The notes below the pieces were generated by a model. The model was given only the letters and a program-made list of their open reading frames with translations, made no database searches and was not told where the DNA came from. From the NCBI GenBank assembly GCA_021770345.1, contig JAETRD010000018.1, forward strand, positions 62,001 to 126,000: a stretch of 64,000 nucleotides of DNA, read 5' to 3'. Origin of the DNA: Lachnospiraceae bacterium (GTDB lineage: Bacteria > Bacillota > Clostridia > Lachnospirales > Lachnospiraceae). Of this stretch, positions 1 to 8,485 are shown one piece after another. Each line of letters opens with the position of its first letter. Position 1 is the first letter of the stretch. A program made the position numbers and the translations under genes.

Positions 1-290
1 ATCATCAGAAGGAACGCGAGTCCCAGCTGCAGAACGATATTGACGCCCCAGATCCGCACGGTATTCCCAAGCGCTCTCCAGAAAAATTTGTCCGTCAGAA
101 CACGTTTATAATTCTCAAACCATATCCAGCCTGCTTCACCCACTCCCGCGATCTTTGCGTCGGTAAAGCTGAAATACAGGGTTCTCACTACCGGATACAC
201 GCTAAAAATCAAAAATACAATAACGAAGGGCGCGACAAAAAAGTAACCTGCATTATCATAATTTTTCATTTTTTTCTTTTTCGTTTCCAT
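1..290 (-). CDS. Sugar ABC transporter permease, MalF/UgpA type (partial, 3' end outside window)
   Basis: The reading frame begins with ATG at 290 and runs off the left edge, so only about 96 N-terminal residues are visible. A lysine-rich cytoplasmic start (METKKKKMKNYDN) is followed by a first membrane segment (GYFFVAPFVIVFLIFSVYPV) and a periplasm-facing loop ending near NYKRVLTDKFFWRALGNTV, typical of MalF/UgpA-type inner-membrane permeases of carbohydrate importers. It lies 91 bases downstream of the binding-protein gene on the same strand, so the two should form one importer. Its partner permease would lie further left, outside the window. The substrate is inferred only from the neighbouring phosphorylases. 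Confidence 0.85.
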   Translation of the reverse strand, partial: METKKKKMKNYDNAGYFFVAPFVIVFLIFSVYPVVRTLYFSFTDAKIAGVGEAGWIWFENYKRVLTDKFFWRALGNTVRIWGVNIVLQLGLAFLLM

Positions 291-381
291 AATCCCCATA
301 CCCTTTCCCATATTCTGTCCTTCCGCACCCGAACAGGGGAGCCACGCGGCCCGCCGATACAGCGGGCCTGTGATTCGCCGG

Positions 382-1806
382 TTACTCTCTGTTTACCGTG
401 ATATCCGGATAAGTGGACTCAATCTTGTCATAGAAATCGCTGACTGCTTCTTCCTTTGTCGCCTCTCCGGTCTTAACCGCAGAAATTGCATTGCCCCACG
501 CATCGCCGATCGCCTGATCGTATCTGGTCACCTTCGATATGTCGATTTCCTCCGCCTGCTGTAACCAGAACTCATACAATTTCTGACCTCCGTAAACCTC
601 GTTCGCGTCGTCTTTGTGCTTTTCAAGAACTGATTTCAGGGAAACGGTGTCGCCCTGGGAGAACTTGATCCACCACTCTGCGGTCTCCTCGTTTAACGTA
701 CAGAACTTCACATACTCCCATGCCGTCTCTTTCTTCTCGGACTGGGAGGAAATGCCGATGTAGGTACCGCCGTCAAAACCGTATGCCGGACCTGCGCAAA
801 CACCCCAGGAACCGGAGGTATCCTTCACATGATCTCTCAATGTAAGCACGCCCCATGCCGGAAGCCCGTATGCAAATACTTCTGTCTTCTCCATATCCTT
901 TGTCGCTTCTTCGAATTCATCCGCACTTTTCCACACGTCAACGGAATCATCCGCATAGCTCTGGATATCCGCGCTCAGAATCGGCACCTGACCAGCCATC
1001 GCCTGGAGCCACGGAGTAGACCACTGGTTCGCATATGCGGTCAGATCCCCCTGGTAAAGGTCCACGCACAGATCCATAAAGTCATATCTCGACTGTGATA
1101 CATTTAACACTCCGTCGATCACCCATGCAGAATCGCCGGAAAATACGTTCATCTCCGCATCGGAGGAGAAAATCCGGTAGCCCGCATCTTTTAATGTCTG
1201 CGCGGTCTTTAAAATCGTCGGATAATCCGCAAAAAGCTTTCCGATCTCTTCCGGATCGTCCGTGCCGAATACCGTCTTCGCAATATCTCTCCGGTAATAA
1301 ATACCCGCCGGTGTAATCTGATAGGAGATCGCCCTCTGCACACCGTCATCGGACTGACCTACCTCCCACACATAGTCGACAATCTGATCCGCGTAATCTT
1401 TCGCACCAAACTGATCCAGATCCTCAAAAAATCCCGCATCATAAAAATCTTCCAGCATTTTCGGCTCGCCCACGATAATATCCGGTTCCTTTTCTCCTGC
1501 AAGCAGTGCCGTCTGAACTTTGGTCGGATAGTTTGCCGGCTCAATTACCACCGTCTCGACCTCCACGCCGGTCTGCTCCGTGTAGCGCTTTCCAAAATCG
1601 ATCAGATCATCTGACAACGTCCAGACAACAAGCTTCTCACCCGATGATGCGCCGCCTTCCGCAGCGTTTCCGCCCGCATTCTCTGTCCCGACCGCGTCTT
1701 TTGCCCCCGCGGATGCATTGCTCTCCTTTGAATCCCCGCCGCACGCCGTCATCGAAAGTGCCATCGCACCCACAAGCGCCATTGATACTGCTTTTTTCCA
1801 ATTCAT
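382..1806 (-). CDS. Extracellular sugar-binding lipoprotein of an ABC importer
   Basis: A 474-residue family 1 solute-binding protein. The N-terminus is a lipoprotein signal (basic MNWKKA, hydrophobic core, then ALSMTACGG with the lipobox Cys near residue 22), followed by a Ser/Gly/Glu-rich linker. The body has the usual features of oligosaccharide-binding proteins, such as GEKEPDIIVGEP and a C-terminal WEYVKFCTLNEETAEWW segment. An AAGGAGG site lies 8 bases before the ATG. It follows the two phosphorylase genes and precedes the permease, so it most likely captures a beta-glucan-derived oligosaccharide for uptake and cytoplasmic phosphorolysis. The exact ligand cannot be read from the sequence. 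Confidence 0.9.
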   Translation of the reverse strand: MNWKKAVSMALVGAMALSMTACGGDSKESNASAGAKDAVGTENAGGNAAEGGASSGEKLVVWTLSDDLIDFGKRYTEQTGVEVETVVIEPANYPTKVQTALLAGEKEPDIIVGEPKMLEDFYDAGFFEDLDQFGAKDYADQIVDYVWEVGQSDDGVQRAISYQITPAGIYYRRDIAKTVFGTDDPEEIGKLFADYPTILKTAQTLKDAGYRIFSSDAEMNVFSGDSAWVIDGVLNVSQSRYDFMDLCVDLYQGDLTAYANQWSTPWLQAMAGQVPILSADIQSYADDSVDVWKSADEFEEATKDMEKTEVFAYGLPAWGVLTLRDHVKDTSGSWGVCAGPAYGFDGGTYIGISSQSEKKETAWEYVKFCTLNEETAEWWIKFSQGDTVSLKSVLEKHKDDANEVYGGQKLYEFWLQQAEEIDISKVTRYDQAIGDAWGNAISAVKTGEATKEEAVSDFYDKIESTYPDITVNRE

Positions 1807-1861
1807 AAAAATATCCTCCTTTATTTTTCGAAACGGTCACGTCCTGTTTCTTTATGTTTTT

Positions 1862-1902
1862 ATTATAGAAAAGAAAAAGGCGCCATATAATGACGCTTTT
1901 TT
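1862..1902 (-). promoter_or_regulatory. Possible internal promoter and weak stem-loop before the binding-protein gene
   Basis: On the minus strand a perfect TATAAT lies at 1867-1862, about 55 bases before the ATG. No good -35 is present. Just upstream, arms at 874-882 and 894-902 (of 1800) could form a weak hairpin with only three GC pairs. It might give extra transcript of the binding protein, which is commonly needed in excess over the permeases. Confidence 0.3.
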
Positions 1903-1951
1903 CATAAAGGTGTTCTTTTTTTAGTTTCCAAATGTTACTGTCCGCGTCACA

Positions 1952-4900
1952 CTATCTTTCCATCGTCACGCAGATCGACCCTGCTTTTCCTTCCCGTATC
2001 GCCTGCGCAAGTTTTCCGCAGATTGTATCCCCTGTCGTCGTATAATGGCCTTCCTTCTCGTAGGTCACATCAATCGAAGTGATCCGGTACTGTCCCGGCA
2101 GGTAGTCCGTCTGCTCCCGCACACGGTACGTCACCGGAATTTTGCCAAGAAACATGGCCGATATGCATCCGTCTTCCCCTACCAGATACTGTGGCAGCGC
2201 CGGGGCAAACTTAAGGCACAGCGTTTTATCCTGCACCGTAAACGGCCGCTCTCCGAACATCATGATCTGCCACATCTGCAGAAATTCCACGGTCGAACCG
2301 CTGAGCCTTGCCACAAAGCCCTTTCCATGATACGCCTGATTCGGGTTTGCGCTGCTCGCGATAAAGGAGGAATTTTCGTAAATGCTTCTCCCGTACTGCT
2401 CCTCGTCTAAAAACGGAATCGCAGCCTTCTTAAAATCCGAAAAAAACTCCTCGTACATCCCGGATTTCAACAATTCCAACAGATATTTGTACTCCATGTG
2501 CAGCCACACCGATTCGTTCTCGAGCCATCCGGGCGTGAATGCCCTCGCTCTTCCAAGCTCATAGGACCCGGACGCCAGATCGGCGTTTACTTTGTACATT
2601 TCAAGCTTTCTGTCATACAGACCGCTTTCTTTTACCCCGTCATACAGTTTTTTCTTCTGCTCCTTTTCCATGTCAAGCTTCAGCCAGCGCACCGGGCCTT
2701 CCAGGAAATACGGCGTCTGTTTTACCGCGAAATCTTTGACGACGATGCCTTCCGCCGTCTCCTCATAATCCGTGACCTCATAGGTAAAATAAGTCGGGAA
2801 AACGCTTCCGCCAAACCGGTACGCCTTGCGGATGCCCGCCTTTACCGCTTCCTCCCACACCCGCAGAATACCCGTAAGCTCTTTTGCGGACAACGTCACT
2901 TTCCTTCCCGATATGCCGGCATAGATTTTTTCCCGGTAGCGTTCCTTTGCATCGTTTATCTTATTCCAGAAGGAAAGCGCCTTTTCCTCCGAAATCAAAT
3001 GCTCCCTCTCTTCCTTCGTTATTTTTTCCAGCTCCCGTATCAGCTCCGCGATCTCCTCCAGAAGCGCGACCGGCTCCCCGTGCCGCTCCAGGGCATCCGC
3101 CGTATAGCAGAGCATCCGCTCAAGCTCGCAGGTCTCCGCCATTGACGAACCAAAAATCCCCGGCATACCGTTTAACGCGTCATACCAGCCCGGCTTGCCT
3201 CCCTCCATCTCGATTCCCATGCCGTAGCTGTCTAACGTCGCATACTTCACCGCAGAAAGCAGCAGCAGCTTTTCCGCCAGCATTGCCCGCACCGGCTCCC
3301 CGCTTCCGTCCCTTACCAGCTTTTCCGTTCCGCTTTGTCCGCCCTCCTCATCCAGAGCACGATACTGGCGGATCCCCTGCGGTGTCTTTACGCAGCGCTT
3401 CTTTCTCGGATTCACATTTGCCGCGGAGCGAAACCATGTGTAATCTCCGCCGTAGAGCAGTTCTTTCTCCCGCTCAGGAAACACCGCCAGATAATTTTCT
3501 ATCAGGTCCAGATTGTAGGTCCAGTGGTCGCACCAGTACCCCTCACCGAAATTTCCGCAGACCTCTTCTCCCGCCGCGGAAAGGATCTGCGCAAACAGCT
3601 CCTGCTGCCGTCCTTCTTCGATGCCGGCCTCCTCTAAACGGAAGAACACCTCCCCCGGCGTAAAGGGCTCCGTGAACGTCCGGCGCAGGGCCGGCTCTAA
3701 GGGCAGGTTTTCGGCCGCCTCCTTTTCCAGCCGGTAAGTGACCTTTTCGACCACCAGCGGATTATAGCCGTCGAGCTGGATGAAACTGTAAAACATTCTG
3801 ATATTCTGATCCCCGACAAACGGATGAAACGCGGTGTCCAGGCGGCGGTTCTGATTCACATCCCGGAAATTTCCGTTCCCCTGACTGTAAAATTCCGGCT
3901 GCATACAAAAATAGTTATAATCGCGTTCGAGATCTCCATGTTTTCGCGAATAGAGATAAAAGACCCTGTCGCCCGCGATTTTTACCGGGTAACCGCCCCG
4001 CAGCAGATTGTCAAGATAGGTGTACTTGCAGTATGTGTCAAACCGACTGTCCGCGGTATGCGTTTCCACATCTTTCACAAGCTCCTCCGCAAGCCTCACC
4101 GCCTCCTCATATTTTCGCACAAAATAGGACTCGTCAAACTGTTTTTTCAAAAACTTCCCTAAAACCGCTTTGTTTGCCACCTGGCCTATAACTTCATAAA
4201 ATACGGCGCTCTCCCCGCCCGCAAGCGTCCGTTTTGCCGCAAAAAAGCAGCACGGGAGCTGATTGGCCGTCACCTGCTCATATTCTGCAAGCCCCTCTGT
4301 TCCGCCTGCGAGAAATCCCACCGCCGTTTCCAGGCTGTTGTCATAGCCAAACACCGCGTCCGGGTCCACAACCGCACCAAGCTTTGTCCCGTCCGCAAAA
4401 CGGGCAAATGCAAAATTGCCTCCCTCGACCTGTGCAACGGCCGCGGAATCCGCCATGCTCGCGCGCACCCGAAAATAGGGGACGCCGCTTTCCACATCTT
4501 CGACCTGCATCCATGCCTTTGACGTCTGCACCATATGTTTCATACTGTCCATATTCACGCCGTAGGGGATACATGCCGGCATACCGTCTAAAATTTCCAG
4601 CTCGCAGGCGTGCATATCGGTGTTGGTGACCGTCACCTTCCGCACAAGCGCTCCCACACGCTCCCCGGGCAGCGTGAAATAGGTAACTTCCGTATCTAAG
4701 TGACTGACCTCATCCCGCTCGCGAATGGTAAGCATATTCATCCCGATTTCCATCTCATGCGGCTTTTCCTCCTTCTGAAAACATTCCAGATAGTAGCCGT
4801 CTTTTTTCAGAAACGTGCGGAAGCCGGTGCGCTTTGCGTTCTGGTACGCCTGATGCGCCGGGTAAAACTCCATGATCGCATGGTCTTTATCCTGCACGCC

Positions 4901-5035
4901 AAAACTTACGACTCCCTGCCCGCGATTTACATAATAACACCAGATCGGAATCCCGTGTTTCCCGGAAATTCCGGGTAAGAAACTTGCGAATGTCGATTTT
5001 TTTCCGTAATTTTTCACTGTAAATGTCTCTGTCAT
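1952..5035 (-). CDS. Clan GH-Q glycoside phosphorylase, long form (GH94/GH149/GH161-like)
   Basis: A 1,027-residue cytoplasmic protein without a signal peptide. The start at 5035 (MTETFTVKNYGKK) was chosen because an AGTGAGG site precedes it and it lies 7 bases after the upstream gene; the open frame extends further but overlaps that gene. The N-terminal beta-sandwich contains GIPIWCYYVNRGQGVVSFG and the (alpha/alpha)6 barrel contains GNGNFRDVNQNRR, whose Asp (about residue 391) is the expected general acid of GH94-type inverting phosphorylases. Such enzymes split beta-glucosides with phosphate to give glucose 1-phosphate. The length fits the longer clan members that act on beta-1,2- or beta-1,3-oligoglucans better than cellobiose phosphorylase (about 800 residues). 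Linkage specificity is not readable. Confidence 0.75.
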   Translation of the reverse strand: MTETFTVKNYGKKSTFASFLPGISGKHGIPIWCYYVNRGQGVVSFGVQDKDHAIMEFYPAHQAYQNAKRTGFRTFLKKDGYYLECFQKEEKPHEMEIGMNMLTIRERDEVSHLDTEVTYFTLPGERVGALVRKVTVTNTDMHACELEILDGMPACIPYGVNMDSMKHMVQTSKAWMQVEDVESGVPYFRVRASMADSAAVAQVEGGNFAFARFADGTKLGAVVDPDAVFGYDNSLETAVGFLAGGTEGLAEYEQVTANQLPCCFFAAKRTLAGGESAVFYEVIGQVANKAVLGKFLKKQFDESYFVRKYEEAVRLAEELVKDVETHTADSRFDTYCKYTYLDNLLRGGYPVKIAGDRVFYLYSRKHGDLERDYNYFCMQPEFYSQGNGNFRDVNQNRRLDTAFHPFVGDQNIRMFYSFIQLDGYNPLVVEKVTYRLEKEAAENLPLEPALRRTFTEPFTPGEVFFRLEEAGIEEGRQQELFAQILSAAGEEVCGNFGEGYWCDHWTYNLDLIENYLAVFPEREKELLYGGDYTWFRSAANVNPRKKRCVKTPQGIRQYRALDEEGGQSGTEKLVRDGSGEPVRAMLAEKLLLLSAVKYATLDSYGMGIEMEGGKPGWYDALNGMPGIFGSSMAETCELERMLCYTADALERHGEPVALLEEIAELIRELEKITKEEREHLISEEKALSFWNKINDAKERYREKIYAGISGRKVTLSAKELTGILRVWEEAVKAGIRKAYRFGGSVFPTYFTYEVTDYEETAEGIVVKDFAVKQTPYFLEGPVRWLKLDMEKEQKKKLYDGVKESGLYDRKLEMYKVNADLASGSYELGRARAFTPGWLENESVWLHMEYKYLLELLKSGMYEEFFSDFKKAAIPFLDEEQYGRSIYENSSFIASSANPNQAYHGKGFVARLSGSTVEFLQMWQIMMFGERPFTVQDKTLCLKFAPALPQYLVGEDGCISAMFLGKIPVTYRVREQTDYLPGQYRITSIDVTYEKEGHYTTTGDTICGKLAQAIREGKAGSICVTMER

Positions 5036-5042
5036 TTCTGCC

Positions 5043-7790
5043 TCACTTTCTGCCGCAAACGGCGTCCGTTTCATTTTCACGCTCCGCGCTGTTGCCAAGC
5101 CGCACGGTAAGCTTATGCGCTTCCTGCCCGGCAAGCCGCGCAAGCCGTCCGCGCGCAAGCAGGAATCGTCCCGCGGCCAGCTCCTGCTCCCTTCCGTCGA
5201 GAATTGCCTGTATGATTTTGTATTCCCCACAGTCCAGCCGATCCGGATTCTCATAGCGCAGCAAAAATTCTTTTCCGGCAAACACGAATGAAATCTCTGC
5301 GTTGCCCGCACTGTCAAACTGCTCCACGAGAAGCTTCGGCTCCACGACAAGATCCCCGTATTCTCCGTGCACACCGAACATCTGCTGTACCACGGTCAGC
5401 ATCAGCCAGCTCGCCGCGCCGGTCAGATAATGGTACATCCCTCTTCCCCGCGCGTTAAAATATTCCGGGATGCCCGGATAGATGCGGCTGTGCGCAAAAT
5501 CTGCGGCCTGTTCATACAGCGTGTGCAGCGCCTTATATCCCTCCCGCACAAATCCTCTCTGATAGAGCGCATTTGCGTACATCACTGTCATATGGGAAAA
5601 GACGGCTCCATTCTCCTTGTGCCCGAAAGCGAAACCGAACATGCGCCCCAGATCCGTTTTCAATTCCCCGAAATCGGTATTCAGACGGTAGCCTCCGACT
5701 TCCCTGCGGTACAGATATGTATCCGCCGCGGCTGCGATTTCAGCCGTCTGTTCCTTTGTCGCCGTTCCCGACATCACTGCAAATACCTGCCCCGTCAGCA
5801 TCATGCGGACTGTGCCGTCCGCCACTCCCTCCACCTGTCTTCCGTGATTGTCATAGTAGCTGTTGAACCAGTGCGCGCCCCGGTTGTCGCCCACCCACTC
5901 CGTGTTCCGGATATGCTCCCTGATCCACTCTGCCATCTGCTCCAGCGTATCGGCGACCTGTTCGCATGAAATCTCCGCTTTTCGCCCCGAGATCTCATGG
6001 AAACAGGATTGCAGATAAGCGGTAAGCACGCTGTTTTTTGCGTTCGTATCTTCGTACAGCTCCTCCGTCTGCTTAAGCAGCGGCATCATTTCCTCCGCAA
6101 GCGCAACCGTTTCCGTTCCGTGTGCCGCAAGATACCGCAGCAGCCCGGCAAGCGTTTGCAGATTGCCACTGTACGCGGCGGTAAACGCCACGCTCTCACC
6201 GCGCTCCTGTGCCATATCCAGCGCGTCATTCCAGTCTGCGCCCCGCAGCCTGAAATGATTGTGCTCCCCGGTCTCGTAAAAGGCCGAAAGATTCTGCAGC
6301 AGCAGATGTTCCAGAACCGTTCCTTCCACAATCCTATTTTGCGCGTCCCGCTGCAGCGTGCCGTCCACCGCGCTCCATTTTCCGTCCGTCTCTGTTCCCC
6401 GGCAGACCTGCCCGTCCTTAAAGTACGTCTGCTTTTCGAGCAATATCCCGTAATCTCCCGTCTGGTCGATGTAAAGCTTTGTCGTCGGAAGCGGCCAGAA
6501 TCCGTGATCCATCCACACTCTGACGATGTGATTCCGGTCCGCGATAAATTCTCCCGGCTTATTTCCGATAATGGTCGCATTGCTGCCGTCCATGCGGACC
6601 CCCGCAAAATTATTAAGCAGCAGCCCTCGCACGCTCTCCGGCTCCATCACAAGCAGCGCAAGGCAGTCCTGCCACAGATCCCGCCAGCCTCTCCCGCCTT
6701 TTCCGTAATCGTGATGAGGCAGGAAGGAACAGCCGTAGATTCTCCGGAGCGTCGGCTGGAAATTGACCCAGTACATAAAATTGTCAAAATCCCGATCCCC
6801 GGTATGGTAGCTCACATTGTTGCGCGACTGCCAGTATGCTTTTGTCTCCTCAAAAATCCGCGCCGTTTTCTCCTCTGTCCCGAACGCTTCCACAAGCTCT
6901 GCGATCTCGTCTTTGTTTTCCGTCAGTCCGATCAGTATTGTATAAGAAATACGCTCCCCCGGAGCCAGCGTCACCTGCGGAAAACGGATGCCTCCGAGCG
7001 CTTCATAGCCGTCCGCCGCGCTCCCCGCAGGCACTCCCGGGAAATCCCCTGCAACTGCCACCGGACGCTCCAGGCTGCCGCCCTCCCCGATAAAATCCTC
7101 GACCACCGGGTAAAAGCACTCCGGCTTCTCCCCGGTTCCGGTGATTCCACACACATAGTACGTCATATCGTTTTTCTGATGCCCCCGCTCGTCAAAAGAG
7201 AGCGTCGACGTAACTTCCACCCCGTAATCCGTCGTCACGGCCCGGTGAAGCAGGGACGTCACATGGCGATGATCCCTGAGATTATCCGCACTCCGCCCGT
7301 ACAGCGGAACCGCCGCCACCGGAGTTACGCTCACCGCGCTCTGCCCGGTGCACTGCAGTGTCACCTGCATGACCTCCACTCTTTTCTCTTTTGCCGGAAC
7401 AAAAGAGCGTACCTTCGCTTCCAGCGGATACTTCCCTGCGCGGCGCGTCACCTCCTGCCAGAGCAGGCCGGCCCGCAGACGGCTCTCCTCCTGCCGTTCC
7501 GTAAATTTATCCGCATGCGCCTCCGCTGAATTTCCGGTGACAGACCAGCTTTCGCCCCGCCCCATACAGCACCAGAAATTTCTTGCGGATCGGTTATTGT
7601 GCAGTTCTTCCGCGCTGACCGGCTGCAGTACAAAATGATTCTGGTCCGTCTTTAAATCCCCGCCCAGATTCGGCGTCACAGATCCTTTGAGCCCCGCCTC
7701 CCCGGCGATGGGAAAATACAGATAACTGCTGTTTTCCGGCCGTTCTAATTCAAATGTTCCCTTCTCATCAATAAATGTATACCCTGTCAC
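5043..7790 (-). CDS. GH94-type glycoside phosphorylase, short form
   Basis: A 915-residue protein starting with GTG (GAGGAAGC upstream). It is a second clan GH-Q phosphorylase: N-terminal RSARNFWCCMGRGESWS in the beta-sandwich, GGRGWRDLWQDCLA with the probable catalytic Asp near residue 371, and the late helical segment PEYFNARGRGMYHYLTGAAS close to the C-terminus. It is the first gene of the operon, followed 7 bases later by the longer phosphorylase and then by the sugar importer. Two different phosphorylases in series suggest that one shortens oligosaccharides and the other handles a disaccharide or a different linkage, so that glucose 1-phosphate is made without ATP. This division of labour is inference. 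Confidence 0.8.
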   Translation of the reverse strand: MTGYTFIDEKGTFELERPENSSYLYFPIAGEAGLKGSVTPNLGGDLKTDQNHFVLQPVSAEELHNNRSARNFWCCMGRGESWSVTGNSAEAHADKFTERQEESRLRAGLLWQEVTRRAGKYPLEAKVRSFVPAKEKRVEVMQVTLQCTGQSAVSVTPVAAVPLYGRSADNLRDHRHVTSLLHRAVTTDYGVEVTSTLSFDERGHQKNDMTYYVCGITGTGEKPECFYPVVEDFIGEGGSLERPVAVAGDFPGVPAGSAADGYEALGGIRFPQVTLAPGERISYTILIGLTENKDEIAELVEAFGTEEKTARIFEETKAYWQSRNNVSYHTGDRDFDNFMYWVNFQPTLRRIYGCSFLPHHDYGKGGRGWRDLWQDCLALLVMEPESVRGLLLNNFAGVRMDGSNATIIGNKPGEFIADRNHIVRVWMDHGFWPLPTTKLYIDQTGDYGILLEKQTYFKDGQVCRGTETDGKWSAVDGTLQRDAQNRIVEGTVLEHLLLQNLSAFYETGEHNHFRLRGADWNDALDMAQERGESVAFTAAYSGNLQTLAGLLRYLAAHGTETVALAEEMMPLLKQTEELYEDTNAKNSVLTAYLQSCFHEISGRKAEISCEQVADTLEQMAEWIREHIRNTEWVGDNRGAHWFNSYYDNHGRQVEGVADGTVRMMLTGQVFAVMSGTATKEQTAEIAAAADTYLYRREVGGYRLNTDFGELKTDLGRMFGFAFGHKENGAVFSHMTVMYANALYQRGFVREGYKALHTLYEQAADFAHSRIYPGIPEYFNARGRGMYHYLTGAASWLMLTVVQQMFGVHGEYGDLVVEPKLLVEQFDSAGNAEISFVFAGKEFLLRYENPDRLDCGEYKIIQAILDGREQELAAGRFLLARGRLARLAGQEAHKLTVRLGNSAERENETDAVCGRK

Positions 7791-7816
7791 TTTCGCTTCC
7801 TCTTTCCTGCCCTTTT

Positions 7817-7875
7817 TTAAACTGTTTTTCTGACACTCCTGACTTTACAGCTCTATTAAACCGTTTTTCCGGCAC
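7817..7875. promoter_or_regulatory. Direct repeats upstream of the phosphorylase operon (candidate operators)
   Basis: Two 20-base direct repeats, 7817-7836 (TTAAACTGTTTTTCTGACAC) and 7856-7875 (TTAAACCGTTTTTCCGGCAC), match at 17 of 20 positions with their starts 39 bases apart. A weaker third copy of the ACTGTTTTTT core starts at 7887. They lie 27-85 bases upstream of the GTG start, where a regulator would bind. No regulator for this operon is in the window. Confidence 0.4.
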
Positions 7876-7943
7876 AAATAAAATCCACTGTTTTTTAGCA
7901 GAGTGTCATATTTTTAGCGGCAGGCGCAGACAGGGCATAAACA

Positions 7944-7972
7944 ATGGGCCGCACGCTTCGCGTGCGACCCAT
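7944..7972. repeat. Palindromic dispersed element, copy A (also a terminator-like hairpin)
   Basis: Arms ATGGG/CCCAT and GCACGC/GCGTGC enclose a TTC loop and end 3 bases beyond the eetB stop. Read on the minus strand it ends with GCGAAGCGTGCGGCCC then ATTGTTT, which is nearly identical to a second palindrome at 54918-54951 on the plus strand. It may end transcription of the EET operon, though the U-tract is poor. Confidence 0.6.
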
Positions 7973-7975
7973 GTC

Positions 7976-8473
7976 TTACCATATCACGATTTTTTGGATG
8001 CGCTTCGTCACCATCGCGCCGAGCACGCCGATGGCTACCCCCGACAAACTTCCCACCAGAAGCAGCACCGGAAGATAATAAACGAGACTCGGCGTATGCA
8101 GCACCCAGATTGCCATGAGAATCTGTCCGATATTGTGAAATACGCCGCCCAGCACGCTGACGCCGGTGAGTGCCAGCAGCTTTGTGCGCTTCGCAAGCAC
8201 CATAACCGCAAAGCTCATTACACCGCCCGCAAGGCTGTAGAGCATGCTCGCCATACTCCCGAACGTGAAGCCGACCAGCACAATCCGGATCATCGACAGC
8301 AGAAATGCATCCCTGTCATTTAAGGTGTACAGTGCCACTATGATCACCAGATTCGCGAGTCCCAGTTTCGCACCCGGCACGCCGAGATTGACCGGAATTA
8401 AAAATTCCACATAAGAAAAAATAAACGCCAGCGCAATTAAAAGCCCCAGATATGCAATTTTTCTTGTTTTCAT
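7976..8473 (-). CDS. eetB: EetB-like membrane protein (Gx transporter / Hpre_diP_synt_I family)
   Basis: A 165-residue protein with five or so membrane helices and almost no soluble part. Segments such as GVPGAKLGLANLVIIVALY and GSMASMLYSLAGGVMSF are typical of the family annotated as heptaprenyl diphosphate synthase component I or Gx transporter. In Listeria EET loci this family is EetB, which works with the NusG-domain-II protein EetA and is needed for electron export from the Ndh2 and demethylmenaquinone chain. Here it follows the EetA-bearing fusion gene by 12 bases and is the last gene of the operon. Its biochemical role is unresolved even in Listeria. Confidence 0.8.
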   Translation of the reverse strand: MKTRKIAYLGLLIALAFIFSYVEFLIPVNLGVPGAKLGLANLVIIVALYTLNDRDAFLLSMIRIVLVGFTFGSMASMLYSLAGGVMSFAVMVLAKRTKLLALTGVSVLGGVFHNIGQILMAIWVLHTPSLVYYLPVLLLVGSLSGVAIGVLGAMVTKRIQKIVIW

Positions 8474-8485
8474 ATGTTTTGCCCT

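Noticed and set aside
5036-5374. An N-terminal extension of the long phosphorylase by 113 residues
   Set aside because: It overlaps the upstream gene's coding region in another frame, has no family-like sequence, and a good ribosome site sits at the internal ATG at 5035.
5997-7529. A 510-codon open frame on the plus strand
   Set aside because: It is antisense to the GH94-type gene; the protein is Arg/His/Leu-rich with no family features, as expected of the opposite strand of GC-rich coding DNA.
7976-8473. Heptaprenyl diphosphate synthase subunit I as function
   Set aside because: The family name is historic. The protein is a membrane protein in an EET locus that already has a complete prenyl synthase with both Asp-rich motifs.
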